From assembly GCF_027111295.1 (NCBI RefSeq), contig NZ_CP114287.1, forward strand, positions 2,542,001 to 2,606,000: a stretch of 64,000 bases of DNA. Direction: 5' to 3'. Source of the DNA: Flavobacterium gelatinilyticum (lineage in GTDB: Bacteria > Bacteroidota > Bacteroidia > Flavobacteriales > Flavobacteriaceae). Below the pieces are notes generated by a model. That model was not told the DNA's origin. It saw only the letters and a list, made by a program, of their open reading frames with translations, and did no database searches. Both the position numbers and the translations under genes were made by a program. Positions 42,914-51,907 of this stretch are shown in pieces (position 1 is the first letter of the stretch; the number at the start of each line of letters is the position of its first letter).

Positions 42914-44014
42914 ATGAATAACAACGCACCTACTTTTGCAAGGCAAGACAATTTAAAGTTCTTCAGAACGCTTAATTCTCGTGTAAACAATTATTTCAAA
43001 GAAAACAACATCAAAAAAACCGGAAACTGGCAGCTGCATTTAAAAGCAGTTATTCTATTTGCCGTTTTTTTAACTCCATATTTTTTAATTCTGACTCTTG
43101 ACATGCCTTTTTGGGTAATGCTGCTTTTATCTATCGTAATTGGTATAGGAATGGCCGGCGTGGGAATGAACGTCATGCACGACGGAAACCACGGATCGTA
43201 TTCAACCAAAAACTGGATTAATAAATTTATGGGAGGAACTATCTATGTACTGGCAGGAAATGTTTACAACTGGCAGGTACAGCATAATGTACTTCACCAC
43301 ACATATACGAACATTCCGGGACATGACGAAGATCTGGATGCCGGACGTATTATTCGTTTTACTGAACATGCAGAATGGCATAGTTTTCACCGTTTTCAGC
43401 ATTATTATTCTGTTTTCCTGTACGGATTATTAACTTTTAACTGGGCGCTTACAACAGATTTTAAACAGATGCGCAATTACATCAAAAGAAAATTATCGTA
43501 CGGAGAACCAAAAAGCCCAAAAATTCTCTGGACAACTCTAATCATCACAAAAGTAATTTATTTGTCTATCTGGATTATTCTTCCAATACTTATTGGTATT
43601 ACATGGTGGAAGGTCCTTCTTGGATTTTTCGTAATGCATTATACTGCCGGATTAATCTTAAGCGTGGTTTTCCAATTGGCACATGTTGTAGATCACACTA
43701 CAAATCCAACACCAAATGATTTAGGAGAAATGGACAATACATGGGCTGTTCACCAATTGTTTACTACCACTAACTTTGCTCCAAAAAATGCCATTGTGAA
43801 CTGGTACACAGGCGGATTAAACCATCAAATCGAACATCATATTTTCCCAAATATCAGTCATATTCATTATGGTAAGATTGCAAAAATTGTAAAAGAAACG
43901 GCAAAAGAATGCAACCTGCCTTATTATGAATACAAAACAATGCGAAGTGCCATTATTGCTCACTTTAAGCATTTACGTGATTTGGGAATGAAACCAGAAT
44001 TATCCGTAAACTAA
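42914..44014 (+). CDS. Membrane fatty-acid (acyl-CoA) desaturase
   Basis: The 366-residue membrane protein has the three histidine boxes of fatty-acid desaturases: HDGNH (89-93), HNVLHH (124-129) and HQIEHH (304-309). Two long hydrophobic pairs flank these boxes (AVILFAVFLTPYFLILTLDMPFWVMLLLSIVIG and IIL...GITWWKVLLGFFVMHYTAGLILSVVFQLAHVV). The third box with Q in the first position is the front-end (linoleoyl-type) variant. The protein introduces a double bond into a fatty acyl chain using O2 and a di-iron centre. Positional specificity is not known. It has its own promoter, and the aminotransferase gene follows after 66 bp. Confidence 0.93.
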   Translation: MNNNAPTFARQDNLKFFRTLNSRVNNYFKENNIKKTGNWQLHLKAVILFAVFLTPYFLILTLDMPFWVMLLLSIVIGIGMAGVGMNVMHDGNHGSYSTKNWINKFMGGTIYVLAGNVYNWQVQHNVLHHTYTNIPGHDEDLDAGRIIRFTEHAEWHSFHRFQHYYSVFLYGLLTFNWALTTDFKQMRNYIKRKLSYGEPKSPKILWTTLIITKVIYLSIWIILPILIGITWWKVLLGFFVMHYTAGLILSVVFQLAHVVDHTTNPTPNDLGEMDNTWAVHQLFTTTNFAPKNAIVNWYTGGLNHQIEHHIFPNISHIHYGKIAKIVKETAKECNLPYYEYKTMRSAIIAHFKHLRDLGMKPELSVN

Positions 44015-44080
44015 AAAAAATCTATTAATAATAACCTTCCTTAATCAACACAACAAATTGAGGACATCAAAATTTTTATA

Positions 44081-45271
44081 ATGAACCATATTCTTTCGGA
44101 CAGAATCAACAATCTAGCTACTTCGCAAACATTAGCCATGGCTGCTTTAGCCCGCGAATTAAAGGCACAAGGAAAAGACATTATCAGTTTAAGTTTAGGC
44201 GAGCCTGACTTTAATACGCCTGACTTCATTAAAGAAGCGGCTAAAAAAGCAATCGACGAAAACTACAGTACATATTCTCCTGTTGACGGATATCAGGATT
44301 TAAAAGAAGCTATCTGCAGAAAATTCAAAAGAGATAATGATTTAGAATACAAACCTTCTCAAATCGTAGTTTCTACAGGAGCAAAACAATCTTTATACAA
44401 CATTGCTCAGGTAATGCTAAATGATGGTGATGAGGTAATCTTACCGGCGCCATACTGGGTTTCGTATTTCGAAATCGTAAAACTTTCAGGCGGAGTTCCT
44501 GTTGAGGTTCCAACTTCTGTTGATACTGATTTCAAAATTACTCCGGAACAATTAGAAGCGGCAATCACGCCAAAAACAAAAATGATGTGGTTCTCTTCTC
44601 CTTGTAATCCTTCTGGATCTGTTTACAGCAGAGAAGAATTAACCGCTTTGGCTAAAGTTTTAGAAAAACACCCAAATATTTACGTTGTGGCTGACGAAAT
44701 TTATGAGCACATTAATTTCTCAGGAACTTTCTGCAGCATCGGTTCTATTCCGGGAATGTTAGAAAAAACAATCACTGTAAACGGAGTTGCAAAAGCATTT
44801 GCCATGACAGGATACAGAATTGGTTATATTGGAGCTCCGGAATTCATCGCAAAAGCGTGTACAAAAATTCAGGGACAAGTAACTTCTGGCGCTAATTCTG
44901 TTGCGCAAAGAGCTACAATCACAGCAGTAGATGCAGATCCAAGCGTATTAAACGAAATGGTAAAAGCTTTCCACGGACGAAGAGATTTAGTAGTTGGGTT
45001 ATTAAAAGAAATTCCAGGTGTGAAAATCAACGTTCCTGAAGGTGCTTTCTATGTATTCCCGGATGTTTCTTCTTTCTTCGGAAAAACTTTAAAAGGAACT
45101 GAAATTAAAGATGCAAACGATGTATCGATGTATCTTTTAGCAGAAGCAAACGTTGCAACAGTAACCGGAGACGCTTTTGGAAATCCAAACTGTATTCGTT
45201 TCTCTTACGCAACAAGCGAAGATTTATTAAAAGAAGCTCTACGCAGAATCAAAGAAGCGCTGGCTGCATAA
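44081..45271 (+). CDS. Class I/II PLP-dependent aminotransferase (aspartate-type)
   Basis: The 396-residue protein is a fold-type I aminotransferase. The PLP-binding lysine is Lys238 in NGVAKAFAMTGYRIGY. Other signatures are SPCNPSGSVYS, VADEIYEHI and SLGEPDFNTPDFI near the N-terminus. The arrangement resembles subgroup I-gamma aspartate/prephenate aminotransferases of Bacteroidota and Thermus. It transfers amino groups between aspartate or other amino acids and 2-oxo acids. It is expected to be soluble. A hairpin with a T run follows at 45291-45344. Confidence 0.94.
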   Translation: MNHILSDRINNLATSQTLAMAALARELKAQGKDIISLSLGEPDFNTPDFIKEAAKKAIDENYSTYSPVDGYQDLKEAICRKFKRDNDLEYKPSQIVVSTGAKQSLYNIAQVMLNDGDEVILPAPYWVSYFEIVKLSGGVPVEVPTSVDTDFKITPEQLEAAITPKTKMMWFSSPCNPSGSVYSREELTALAKVLEKHPNIYVVADEIYEHINFSGTFCSIGSIPGMLEKTITVNGVAKAFAMTGYRIGYIGAPEFIAKACTKIQGQVTSGANSVAQRATITAVDADPSVLNEMVKAFHGRRDLVVGLLKEIPGVKINVPEGAFYVFPDVSSFFGKTLKGTEIKDANDVSMYLLAEANVATVTGDAFGNPNCIRFSYATSEDLLKEALRRIKEALAA

Positions 45272-45620
45272 CAATATTCTAAGTTTATTAAAACGGCTTA
45301 AGGTTCAAAAGTTTCATCACTTTTATACTTTAAGCTGTTTTTTTATGACATTAATTTAGGCGTGTTTCGCTTCTGTAAACCGACTTCCTCCGTCAGTCTC
45401 CGGGCTTTTGAATCTTCTCCTCAAACAAAACGGCACAAAAGAAGCATCAGTTCAGAAAGAAAAAATCTTCCCTTAATCAATTTAAATCTTCGTGAAATTT
45501 TTCCGAAACTTTCAAAATTCCCATTCCACAATATTATAAAACCCCGTACATAATCCTATAAAACACAACAGCTTATAAATAACAAACTTTGTAACATATT
45601 AATTTCAAAAATTATATGTC
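45272..45620. other. Intergenic region with terminator and degenerate sequence
   Basis: 349 bp. The first part is a terminator (45291-45344). The middle (about 45357-45500), starting with GGCGTGTTTC, is more C-rich than the rest and contains no supported gene. It reads like a decayed repeat. A weak -7 box (AAACTTTG, 45584-45591) may serve the next gene. Confidence 0.5.
45291..45344 (+). terminator. Terminator after the aminotransferase gene
   Basis: AAACGGCTTAA (45291-45301) pairs with TTAAGCTGTTT (45330-45340) with one G-U pair, followed by TTTT. The loop is large and may hold a second hairpin (AAAAGT with ACTTTT). Confidence 0.7.
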
Positions 45621-46076
45621 ATGACAAATACAGATGAAACCACAAAAGAAGCAGTTAAAACTCTTGAAGGATTAATTTCAATTCTTGAAGATGGGAAACT
45701 AGGATATACAGATGCGGCACTGCATGTAGAAAATCCGGCCATGAAAACCGATTTTCTGGAATATGCCCGTGAAAGAGATTTATTTATTGTAGAATTACAA
45801 GACCAGATCAACAAATTAGGAAAATCGACAGATAATTCAGGCGGAGGTCCGCTTGGAGCCTTACATCGTACCTGGATTGACATAAAATCCGCTTTTACAG
45901 GAGGCGATACAGAAGCAATTATCAATGCCTGCATTACAGGTGAAGAAGCTGCTATCGAAAAATACAAAAAAGCTCTTGAAGAAAATCATTTAGAACACGA
46001 TCAGGTTTACATTGTTTCTAAACAATTAAACAGTATTCAAAATACTTTATCGCAAATAAAAATGAGAGCAAACTAA
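45621..46076 (+). CDS. PA2169-family four-helix-bundle protein (DUF2383)
   Basis: The 151-residue protein is nearly all alpha-helix and resembles the PA2169/DUF2383 family, ferritin-like four-helix bundles. The start (DETTKEAVKTLEGLISILEDGKLGYTDAALHVENPAMKTDFLEYARER) and the LGALHRTWIDIKSAFTGGDTEAIINACITGEEAAIEKYKKALE stretch are typical. Metal ligands such as E-x-x-H are not clearly arranged for a di-iron site. Family members are induced by stress, and their function is not well defined. It is a single gene with a terminator after it. Confidence 0.9.
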   Translation: MTNTDETTKEAVKTLEGLISILEDGKLGYTDAALHVENPAMKTDFLEYARERDLFIVELQDQINKLGKSTDNSGGGPLGALHRTWIDIKSAFTGGDTEAIINACITGEEAAIEKYKKALEENHLEHDQVYIVSKQLNSIQNTLSQIKMRAN

Positions 46077-46103
46077 TCGATCGATCGATTCATGCTTTTT
46101 TTG

Positions 46104-46142
46104 AAAACCGCTTCAATCTTCGGACTGGGACGGTTTTTTTTA
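46104..46142 (+). terminator. Terminator after the PA2169-family gene
   Basis: AAAACCG (46104-46110) pairs with CGGTTTT (46131-46137) around a 20-nt loop, followed by T residues. A 16-bp perfect palindrome AATCGATCGATCGATT (46075-46090) sits at the stop codon just upstream. Confidence 0.7.
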
Positions 46143-46210
46143 TTTTGTTTAGATTGAAAATTAAATCTTACATTCGCCACGATCAAATTCTAACTTACAA
46201 ATCATATTTA

Positions 46211-46798
46211 ATGAAAATAACTTTAAACCTCTTTTTTATTCTTTTTACGATTTTCTTTACAAGTCAAACTCAAGCTCAAACCACAGGTAATTTTATAAAA
46301 GGCTCCATAGGTTACGGAGCAAGCAGTTCGTATTACATAGAAGATTATGGCAGTCAAGAGGACGTTGATGTTATGGGAGGAGGACTTTATCTCCAAGCTG
46401 AATATGTTATGGGAATAAAATCATGGTTTAGTGTAAGACCCTATGCCGGTGCCATTTTTGAATCTGTTGATAAAAATCAAAATATACAGAATCAGCCTCA
46501 GTATAAAGTAACGACAAATGCTTTTTTAATAGGTGGAAAAGTTCGTTTGTGCGCACCAATTCCTTGGGTTGCACCATTTGTTGAAGGCGGTATTGGAGCT
46601 TCAATTGGTAAATTTGAGACCCTGACCCCTTATGTTAATTTTAATAAAAGTGATGCTTTACTACATATTCCATTTAATTTTGGATTAGCTGTAGGCAGAC
46701 ATAATAGTCTGGAAATTGGTTTTTCAGGTTATTTCCATCCAGCTGCGAAACAATCAACTGGAGTTTTTGCTGTTGGATATAGTTTTCCATTAGATTAA
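46211..46798 (+). CDS. Small outer-membrane beta-barrel-like protein
   Basis: Starting from the ATG at 46211, the protein has a signal peptide (MKITLNLFFILFTIFFTSQTQAQ). The remaining ~170 residues have alternating hydrophobic/Gly patterns (GSIGYGASSSYYIEDYG, GGLYLQAEYVMGIKSWFSVRPYAGAIF, APFVEGGIGASIGKF) and end in FAVGYSFPLD, as in small outer-membrane barrels. A longer frame from 46145 adds 22 residues without signal character and is rejected. I do not recognise a family beyond porin-like or outer-membrane beta-barrel domain. It lies 10 bp before the membrane protein at 46809 and may be co-transcribed with it. Confidence 0.78.
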   Translation: MKITLNLFFILFTIFFTSQTQAQTTGNFIKGSIGYGASSSYYIEDYGSQEDVDVMGGGLYLQAEYVMGIKSWFSVRPYAGAIFESVDKNQNIQNQPQYKVTTNAFLIGGKVRLCAPIPWVAPFVEGGIGASIGKFETLTPYVNFNKSDALLHIPFNFGLAVGRHNSLEIGFSGYFHPAAKQSTGVFAVGYSFPLD

Positions 46799-46808
46799 TT
46801 CAAAAAAA

Positions 46809-47267
46809 ATGATGAGCAAGAAAAGACTTTTAACTTTGGCCTTACCATTAGCGCTTATCTTATTTATACTTTTTACAAAATGGTGGATTGTCGATGTTAT
46901 TGACGGTTCTGATTGTGTTACGTATGGATTTCCCTTAATTTATAAAGCTCCGGCATTTCATACTTCTCTGGCACAACAGTTTTTTATACTAGAGTTCTTA
47001 GTTGATTTTATTACCTATTTTTTTATCGTCTTTACGCTGTTATTTTTGATAGATAAGTTTGGACTAAAAATAAAATTAAACAAAAAACCACTTATAATCA
47101 TCTATACAATAGCAATAATACTATTCGGAATTGAAGCATCATTTGCAACGGTATTTGAAACCAGTTTTTCTATCCGACGAAATTTTGACATAGAGGTAAA
47201 ACAAACCGGATTTAAATTTTACTTCTCTGAGGAAGAAAGAAACATATATCATAAGTTACATCAATAA
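46809..47267 (+). CDS. Small membrane protein of unknown function
   Basis: The 152-residue protein has about three hydrophobic segments: LTLALPLALILFILFTKWW, FILEFLVDFITYFFIVFTLLFLI and PLIIIYTIAIILFGIEASFATVF. It ends in a charged tail (RRNFDIEVKQTGFKFYFSEEERNIYHKLHQ). This is a small integral membrane protein. A second ATG, one codon on, could also be the start. No family is recognised. Position just after the barrel-like gene suggests a shared envelope function, which is an inference. Confidence 0.7.
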   Translation: MMSKKRLLTLALPLALILFILFTKWWIVDVIDGSDCVTYGFPLIYKAPAFHTSLAQQFFILEFLVDFITYFFIVFTLLFLIDKFGLKIKLNKKPLIIIYTIAIILFGIEASFATVFETSFSIRRNFDIEVKQTGFKFYFSEEERNIYHKLHQ

Positions 47268-47397
47268 ATAAAGATCTTCATCCCCTATTAAGTTAACAAT
47301 TTCAAAAAAAATCACTTCATTTCTAGCAATCTCAAATAATTTATAAGACCTTTGCAAACTTTTTTCCGTGAATACCACAAAGGCTAAAGTTTTAGAA

Positions 47398-49266
47398 ATG
47401 AAGAAGAAAATAGAAATATTAGCTCCAGCAAGAGATTTAATCGGCGGAATGGCAGCTATTAACAGCGGTGCCGATGCAGTATATATTGGTGCGCCGCAAT
47501 TTGGAGCACGTTCTAATGCCAACAACTCTATTGAAGATGTTGCCGCATTGGTAAAATATGCGCATTTATTTAATGCTCAGGTTTTTGTGGTAATGAATAC
47601 CATTTTGTACGACAACGAATTAGAAACGTGTCGTGCCATGATTTGGGAATTATACGATATTGGTGTTGATGCCTTGATTATTCAGGATATGGCGATTATG
47701 GAAATGGACTTGCCTCCTATCGTACTTCACGCCAGCACACAAGCCAATAATCGTGATGCCGATAAAATTAAATTTTTGAAAGATGCCGGAATCAAACGTG
47801 TGGTTTTAGCACGTGAGTTAAACCTGCATCAAATCAAAACTATTTATGATCACGCTGATGTTGAACTAGAATTCTTCGTAACTGGAGCGCTTTGTGTTTC
47901 ATTCAGTGGAAACTGTTATATGAGTGTAGCAAACGGAGAACGCAGCGCGAACCGTGGTTCTTGTGCTCAAAACTGTCGTTTACCATATAACTTAATCGAC
48001 GGAAACGGAGATACTTTAATCAGAAACAGTCACTTGCTTTCGATTAAAGATTTAGATGTTTCAGATCAAATTCCGAATTTGATCGAAGCTGGAATTGTTT
48101 CTTTCAAAATTGAAGGACGTCTTAAAGATGTTGCTTACGTTAAAAACAACGTATCTTATTTACGTCAAAAATTAGATAGTTTCTTAGAAGGAAGTGATAA
48201 ATACATCAAAGCTTCTTCTGGAAAATGTACTTATACTTTCGATTCTACTTTAAGCAGAACTTTCAACCGTGGTTATACAGATTATTTCGTAAACGAAAGA
48301 CACGCTAGTATTGGTTCTTGGGAAAGTCCAAAATCAAAAGGGCAATATATTGGTAAATTAATCCGAACTATTGGAGACGCTTACGAAATCGAAAACGGTG
48401 AATTATTAAACAACGGAGACGGACTTTGTTTCATCAACGAAAACAACGAAGCCGACGGAATTTATGTAAACAAAGCCGAAAACGGAAAAGTGTATCCAAA
48501 CGTTTTAAAAGAAATCAAAGACGGAACTTTCATTTACCGTAACAACGATACTGCTTTCATCAAAATTGTTGAAAGAGAAGATAGTGCGATCCGTAAAATT
48601 GGAACGACTTTATTGCTTACCGAAAACGAAAATGGTTTCGAATTAATCTCAACCGACGAAGACGGAAACGTGAGCACTGTAAAATTAGAACACGCAAAAG
48701 AGCCTACTAAAACTGGTGAATCAATCGAAGAAAATATTAAAGTCCAATTGGCAAAAACAGGTTTTACACCTTACAGCGCCGATGAAATCAATGTAATGTT
48801 CTCTCAAAACTGGTTCCTTCCTATTTCGAAAATCAACGAAATGAGAAGAAATGTTTTCGAACAATTATCAGAAATTCGTTTGGCAAACTATAAACGCGAA
48901 GAACATCAATTGGTAAAAACGTCACATCCTTATCCAGAAACGAAACTGGATTTTATGTACAACGTTTCGAACAAAACGGCTCGTAAATTCTACGAACGCC
49001 ACGGTGTTACCGAAATCGAAAAAGCATTCGAATTACAATGGGATCCGGGAAAATCTCGTGTAATGACAACCAAATATTGCATCAAATACGAATTAAAAAA
49101 ATGTCCGATTCACCAAAAAGATATTGTTGGTGTTAAGGTAAAAGAACCTTTGGTTTTAAAACAGGGCGAGTTAGAATACAAACTAAAATTCAACTGCAAA
49201 CCCTGCGAAATGGAAATCTGGGAAAAAGATGCCGAATTTGAGATTGAAGAAGATCATTTTCATTAA
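47398..49266 (+). CDS. U32-family peptidase-like protein (RlhA/TrhP-type RNA hydroxylation family)
   Basis: The protein (about 622 residues from ATG 47398) has the U32 signature ELEFFVTGALCVSFSGNCYMS. The N-terminal (beta/alpha) barrel begins KKIEILAPARDLIGGMAAINSGADAVYIGAPQFGAR. The SANRGSCAQNCRLPYNL region follows, then a long C-terminal extension with four cysteines (KYCIKYELKKCPIH...FNCKPCEM). In E. coli, related U32 proteins take part in hydroxylation of 23S rRNA C2501 (RlhA) or tRNA U34 (TrhP). True proteolysis is doubtful. The longer GTG start at 47368 adds ten residues that are not conserved-looking. The terminator follows directly. Confidence 0.9.
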   Translation: MKKKIEILAPARDLIGGMAAINSGADAVYIGAPQFGARSNANNSIEDVAALVKYAHLFNAQVFVVMNTILYDNELETCRAMIWELYDIGVDALIIQDMAIMEMDLPPIVLHASTQANNRDADKIKFLKDAGIKRVVLARELNLHQIKTIYDHADVELEFFVTGALCVSFSGNCYMSVANGERSANRGSCAQNCRLPYNLIDGNGDTLIRNSHLLSIKDLDVSDQIPNLIEAGIVSFKIEGRLKDVAYVKNNVSYLRQKLDSFLEGSDKYIKASSGKCTYTFDSTLSRTFNRGYTDYFVNERHASIGSWESPKSKGQYIGKLIRTIGDAYEIENGELLNNGDGLCFINENNEADGIYVNKAENGKVYPNVLKEIKDGTFIYRNNDTAFIKIVEREDSAIRKIGTTLLLTENENGFELISTDEDGNVSTVKLEHAKEPTKTGESIEENIKVQLAKTGFTPYSADEINVMFSQNWFLPISKINEMRRNVFEQLSEIRLANYKREEHQLVKTSHPYPETKLDFMYNVSNKTARKFYERHGVTEIEKAFELQWDPGKSRVMTTKYCIKYELKKCPIHQKDIVGVKVKEPLVLKQGELEYKLKFNCKPCEMEIWEKDAEFEIEEDHFH

Positions 49267-49271
49267 TATAA

Positions 49272-49303
49272 AAAAAGCGATACCTAATCAAGTATCGCTT
49301 TTT
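49272..49303. terminator. Bidirectional terminator
   Basis: AAAAAGCGATAC (49272-49283) pairs with GTATCGCTTTTT (49292-49303) around 8 nt. It lies between the convergent U32 gene and the gene at 49307. Confidence 0.9.
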
Positions 49304-49306
49304 TAT

Positions 49307-50092
49307 TTATTTCTTCTTTGTAGTTTTTGCTTTTGGTTCAGGCGGTGTAACCTTAATTTTTGTCGCCTTCAGTGCTGATTTTGGTTCGGCTTTTTTCTCT
49401 CGTTTTACATTATATAATTCTACAACCTTCTCAATATCATCATATTTAAATTCTTTATCTTCAATTTTTTTAGCAATTTCAGGACTATCGCTAAAATAGT
49501 AAACTCCGTATTCCTTAAAAAAAGCATTATATCCAGCAGAAAGAGCGTTTGAGCTCACAGAAACTAGCACAGGATAATCTTCATTGCTTCTCTTTAAATA
49601 ATGATTGATCTCTTTAGAAACAACCTGCATTTTCTTTACCTTAATCTTTTCTTTCGTTTTCTCATCCTCAACCTTTACATCCTTTATTCCGTATTCTTCA
49701 CCACCTAAATATAGAGAAGCTTTACCTGTCATAATTTTACAAATCCAGTTTTCATCAATAACTTTAAATTCCGTTCCCTTCTTTTTGTAAACCTTTGTTT
49801 TGGTTCTTACAAAAGTATAAGACAGCTTTTTATTATCATCAAAAATCTGAATTGAATCTATATCAGCACTAGCATACTTTTCATTCTGCTCACCAACTTT
49901 AATTTTTACTTTTTTATCCGCAAATGAAGGAAAGTTGACAATACCACTGATTTTTTGCTGATCTTTTTTAAAAATTACAGCATTAGCTTTTTGTTCTCCC
50001 ATTCCAAAATTAAATGTAAGTCCTGCTGATTGTGAATGTACTAATGATGTCATGCATAAAGCACTCATTATTAAAATAAATTTTATTCTCAT
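49307..50092 (-). CDS. Exported protein of unknown function
   Basis: The 261-residue protein has a signal peptide (MRIKFILIMSALCMTSLVHSQ). The rest is Lys-rich and contains KVKIKVGEQNEKYASADIDSIQIFDDNKKLSYTFVRTKTKVYKKKGTEF. The C-terminal tail is very basic with Pro and Thr (VTPPEPKAKTTKKK). No known domain is recognised. The IDSIQIF region resembles a small beta-rich domain that recurs in Bacteroidota exported proteins, but I cannot name it. It has a clear promoter at 50116 and is alone in its transcript. Confidence 0.72.
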   Translation of the reverse strand: MRIKFILIMSALCMTSLVHSQSAGLTFNFGMGEQKANAVIFKKDQQKISGIVNFPSFADKKVKIKVGEQNEKYASADIDSIQIFDDNKKLSYTFVRTKTKVYKKKGTEFKVIDENWICKIMTGKASLYLGGEEYGIKDVKVEDEKTKEKIKVKKMQVVSKEINHYLKRSNEDYPVLVSVSSNALSAGYNAFFKEYGVYYFSDSPEIAKKIEDKEFKYDDIEKVVELYNVKREKKAEPKSALKATKIKVTPPEPKAKTTKKK

Positions 50093-50423
50093 CTTATGAT
50101 TATTTGTTTTGCGCGCAAATATAAAAATATAGTAAGGCTTACCTTGGAAATTACTGGATTAATTTAACCTGAATTTTCTACAAACACCTGTAGACGTTAT
50201 TCATAAATAAAAGTATCTGAATTAGGGCGTGTTTCTGGTACGATTTCAACTTTGTGATTGTATAACTACCAAATCTTTAAAATCTGCGAAAGAACCATTC
50301 ATAACCATTCTTTTAACTTAAAAAACAAAAACTTAGCGTTCCTTGCGTAAATCTTCGCGCTCTTTGCGGTTAAAAAAAGCTTTTTTTCCTACTTTTACTT
50401 TTCCAACAATACAACACTCCAAA
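50093..50423. other. Intergenic region between the 49307 gene and purT
   Basis: 331 bp between divergent genes. It contains a minus-strand -7 box at 50116-50123. A short GGGCGTGTTTC segment is near 50226, and at about 50328-50372 there is a degenerate CTTAGCG/TTGCG-type repeat (AAACTTAGCGTTCCTTGCG onward). No open frame is supported. Confidence 0.55.
50116..50123 (-). promoter_or_regulatory. -7 box for the 49307 gene (TATATTTG)
   Basis: On the minus strand TATATTTG lies 23 nt ahead of the ATG at 50092. Confidence 0.6.
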
Positions 50424-51584
50424 ATGAAAATACTACTTCTAGGTTCAGGCGAATTAGGCAAAGAATTTGCCATCGCTGCACAACGAATCGGACAAACTAT
50501 AATCGCAGTTGACAGTTACAAAAATGCACCAGCCATGCAGGTTGCACACGGTTTTGAAGTCATTAATATGCTAGATGGCGAAGCACTTGACCGAATCGTA
50601 GCCAAACACAAACCGGATTTTATCGTTCCCGAAATCGAAGCCATCCGCACCGAACGTTTTTACGATTACGAAAAACAAGGCATTACGGTTGTTCCTTCTG
50701 CAAAAGCCGCTAACTTTACTATGAATCGTAAAGCAATCCGCGATTTAGCAGCAAAAGAACTCGGATTACGAACTGCAAAATATCAATACGCAACATCGGC
50801 AGAAGAACTTCAAAAAGCCGTTCAGGAAGTCGGAATTCCGTGTGTTGTAAAACCATTGATGTCTTCTTCCGGAAAAGGGCAATCGACAATTAAAACCGAA
50901 AGTGATATCGAAAAAGCCTGGCAGTATGCTGTTGCAGGTTCACGTGGTGATGTTATCGAAGTAATTGTAGAAGCTTTTGTAGATTTCCATTCAGAAATTA
51001 CGCTTTTAACGATTACTCAAAACGGTAATCCAACTTTATTCTGTTCACCAATTGGTCACAGACAAGAAAGAGGTGATTATCAGGAAAGCTGGCAGCCTGC
51101 TTTAGTTTCAGAAAAAGATTTGTACGAAGCTCAGGATATGGCCGAAAAAATTACTGAAGCGCTTGGAGGCGCCGGACTTTTTGGTGTTGAATTTTTCCTG
51201 ACAAACGAAGGCGTTTATTTCTCTGAACTTTCGCCGCGTCCGCATGATACCGGAATGGTGACTTTGGCAGGAACACAGAACTTCAACGAATTCGAATTGC
51301 ATTTAAGAGCAATTCTAAGTCTTCCAATTTTCGAAATCACTTTAGAAAAAGCCGGAGCAAGTGCTGTAATTTTAGCTTCGGAAGATTCGACAAATCCAAC
51401 TTTTACCGGAATTGAAAAAGCAGCGGCTTTACCTAAAACCGATTTCAGGATTTTCGGAAAACCAACCTCAAGACCTTACCGAAGAATGGGTGTCGTTTTA
51501 AGTCACGATACACTTTCAACCCCAATCAATGAAGTAACAGAACGCGCCAAAGAAACGGCGAAATTAATAACTGTAAATTCTTAA
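50424..51584 (+). CDS. purT: PurT: formate-dependent phosphoribosylglycinamide formyltransferase
   Basis: The 386-residue protein (from ATG 50424) has an ATP-grasp fold. Signatures are [20 protein letters not shown] at the N-terminus, [14 protein letters not shown] in the ATP-binding loop, [19 protein letters not shown] and [25 protein letters not shown]. PurT transfers formate to GAR in the third step of purine synthesis, using ATP. The start at 50424 is chosen because it begins the first strand directly; 27 residues upstream (from 50343) are in the degenerate repeat and not part of the protein. It leads a likely three-gene operon: the next gene starts 2 bp after its stop. Confidence 0.96.
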   Translation: MKILLLGSGELGKEFAIAAQRIGQTIIAVDSYKNAPAMQVAHGFEVINMLDGEALDRIVAKHKPDFIVPEIEAIRTERFYDYEKQGITVVPSAKAANFTMNRKAIRDLAAKELGLRTAKYQYATSAEELQKAVQEVGIPCVVKPLMSSSGKGQSTIKTESDIEKAWQYAVAGSRGDVIEVIVEAFVDFHSEITLLTITQNGNPTLFCSPIGHRQERGDYQESWQPALVSEKDLYEAQDMAEKITEALGGAGLFGVEFFLTNEGVYFSELSPRPHDTGMVTLAGTQNFNEFELHLRAILSLPIFEITLEKAGASAVILASEDSTNPTFTGIEKAAALPKTDFRIFGKPTSRPYRRMGVVLSHDTLSTPINEVTERAKETAKLITVNS

Positions 51585-51586
51585 TT

Positions 51587-51907
51587 ATGAAAAATATAGT
51601 ATTAGCAGCATTTCTTTTTATTGGAATCGCTGTACAGGCACAAAGCAAAAAGAAATTTGACAAACCAACAGTAGTTGAAGCTTCCTGCGGAGAATGTCAA
51701 TTTGGAATGAAAGGCAAAAGCTGTGATTTAGCTGTCCGTATTGACGGAAAAACCTATTTTGTTGACGGAACATCCATTCACGATCATGGAGATGCACATT
51801 CAGATAAAGGTTTTTGCAACGCCGTTAGAAAAGCTTCTGTTACAGGAGAAATTGTAGGCAATAGATTCAAAGCAACTTCATTTACTTTAATTGACGATAA
51901 AAAATAA
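51587..51907 (+). CDS. Small exported cysteine- and histidine-containing protein (DUF6370-like)
   Basis: The 106-residue protein has a signal peptide (MKNIVLAAFLFIGIAVQAQ) and a compact domain with EASCGECQFGMKGKSCDLAVRIDGKTYFVDGTSIHDHGDAHSDKGFCNAVRKASVTGEIVGN. Four cysteines (CGEC, SC, FC) and the HDHGDAH cluster suggest a metal- or disulfide-bearing periplasmic protein. I place it with DUF6370 on memory of this pattern, with modest confidence. It lies 2 bp after purT and overlaps by 1 bp (TAATG) the Crp/Fnr gene, so the three are co-transcribed. Confidence 0.75.
   Translation: MKNIVLAAFLFIGIAVQAQSKKKFDKPTVVEASCGECQFGMKGKSCDLAVRIDGKTYFVDGTSIHDHGDAHSDKGFCNAVRKASVTGEIVGNRFKATSFTLIDDKK

Noticed and set aside
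45362..45553. 63-residue open frame on the plus strand
   Set aside because: Lies in a degenerate gap after a terminator, has unusual Ser/Arg/Lys-rich composition, no promoter and no domain; it looks like decayed repeat sequence.
47398..49266. True U32 collagenase-type protease
   Set aside because: Characterised close relatives take part in RNA hydroxylation and no protease active site is established for the family; the name is historical.
50343..50423. N-terminal extension of purT
   Set aside because: Codes for repeat-derived sequence ([12 protein letters not shown]...) absent from PurT proteins; the ATG at 50424 fits.
50226..50423. Purine riboswitch ahead of purT
   Set aside because: No conserved purine or other riboswitch core could be recognised; the leader is repeat-like sequence.
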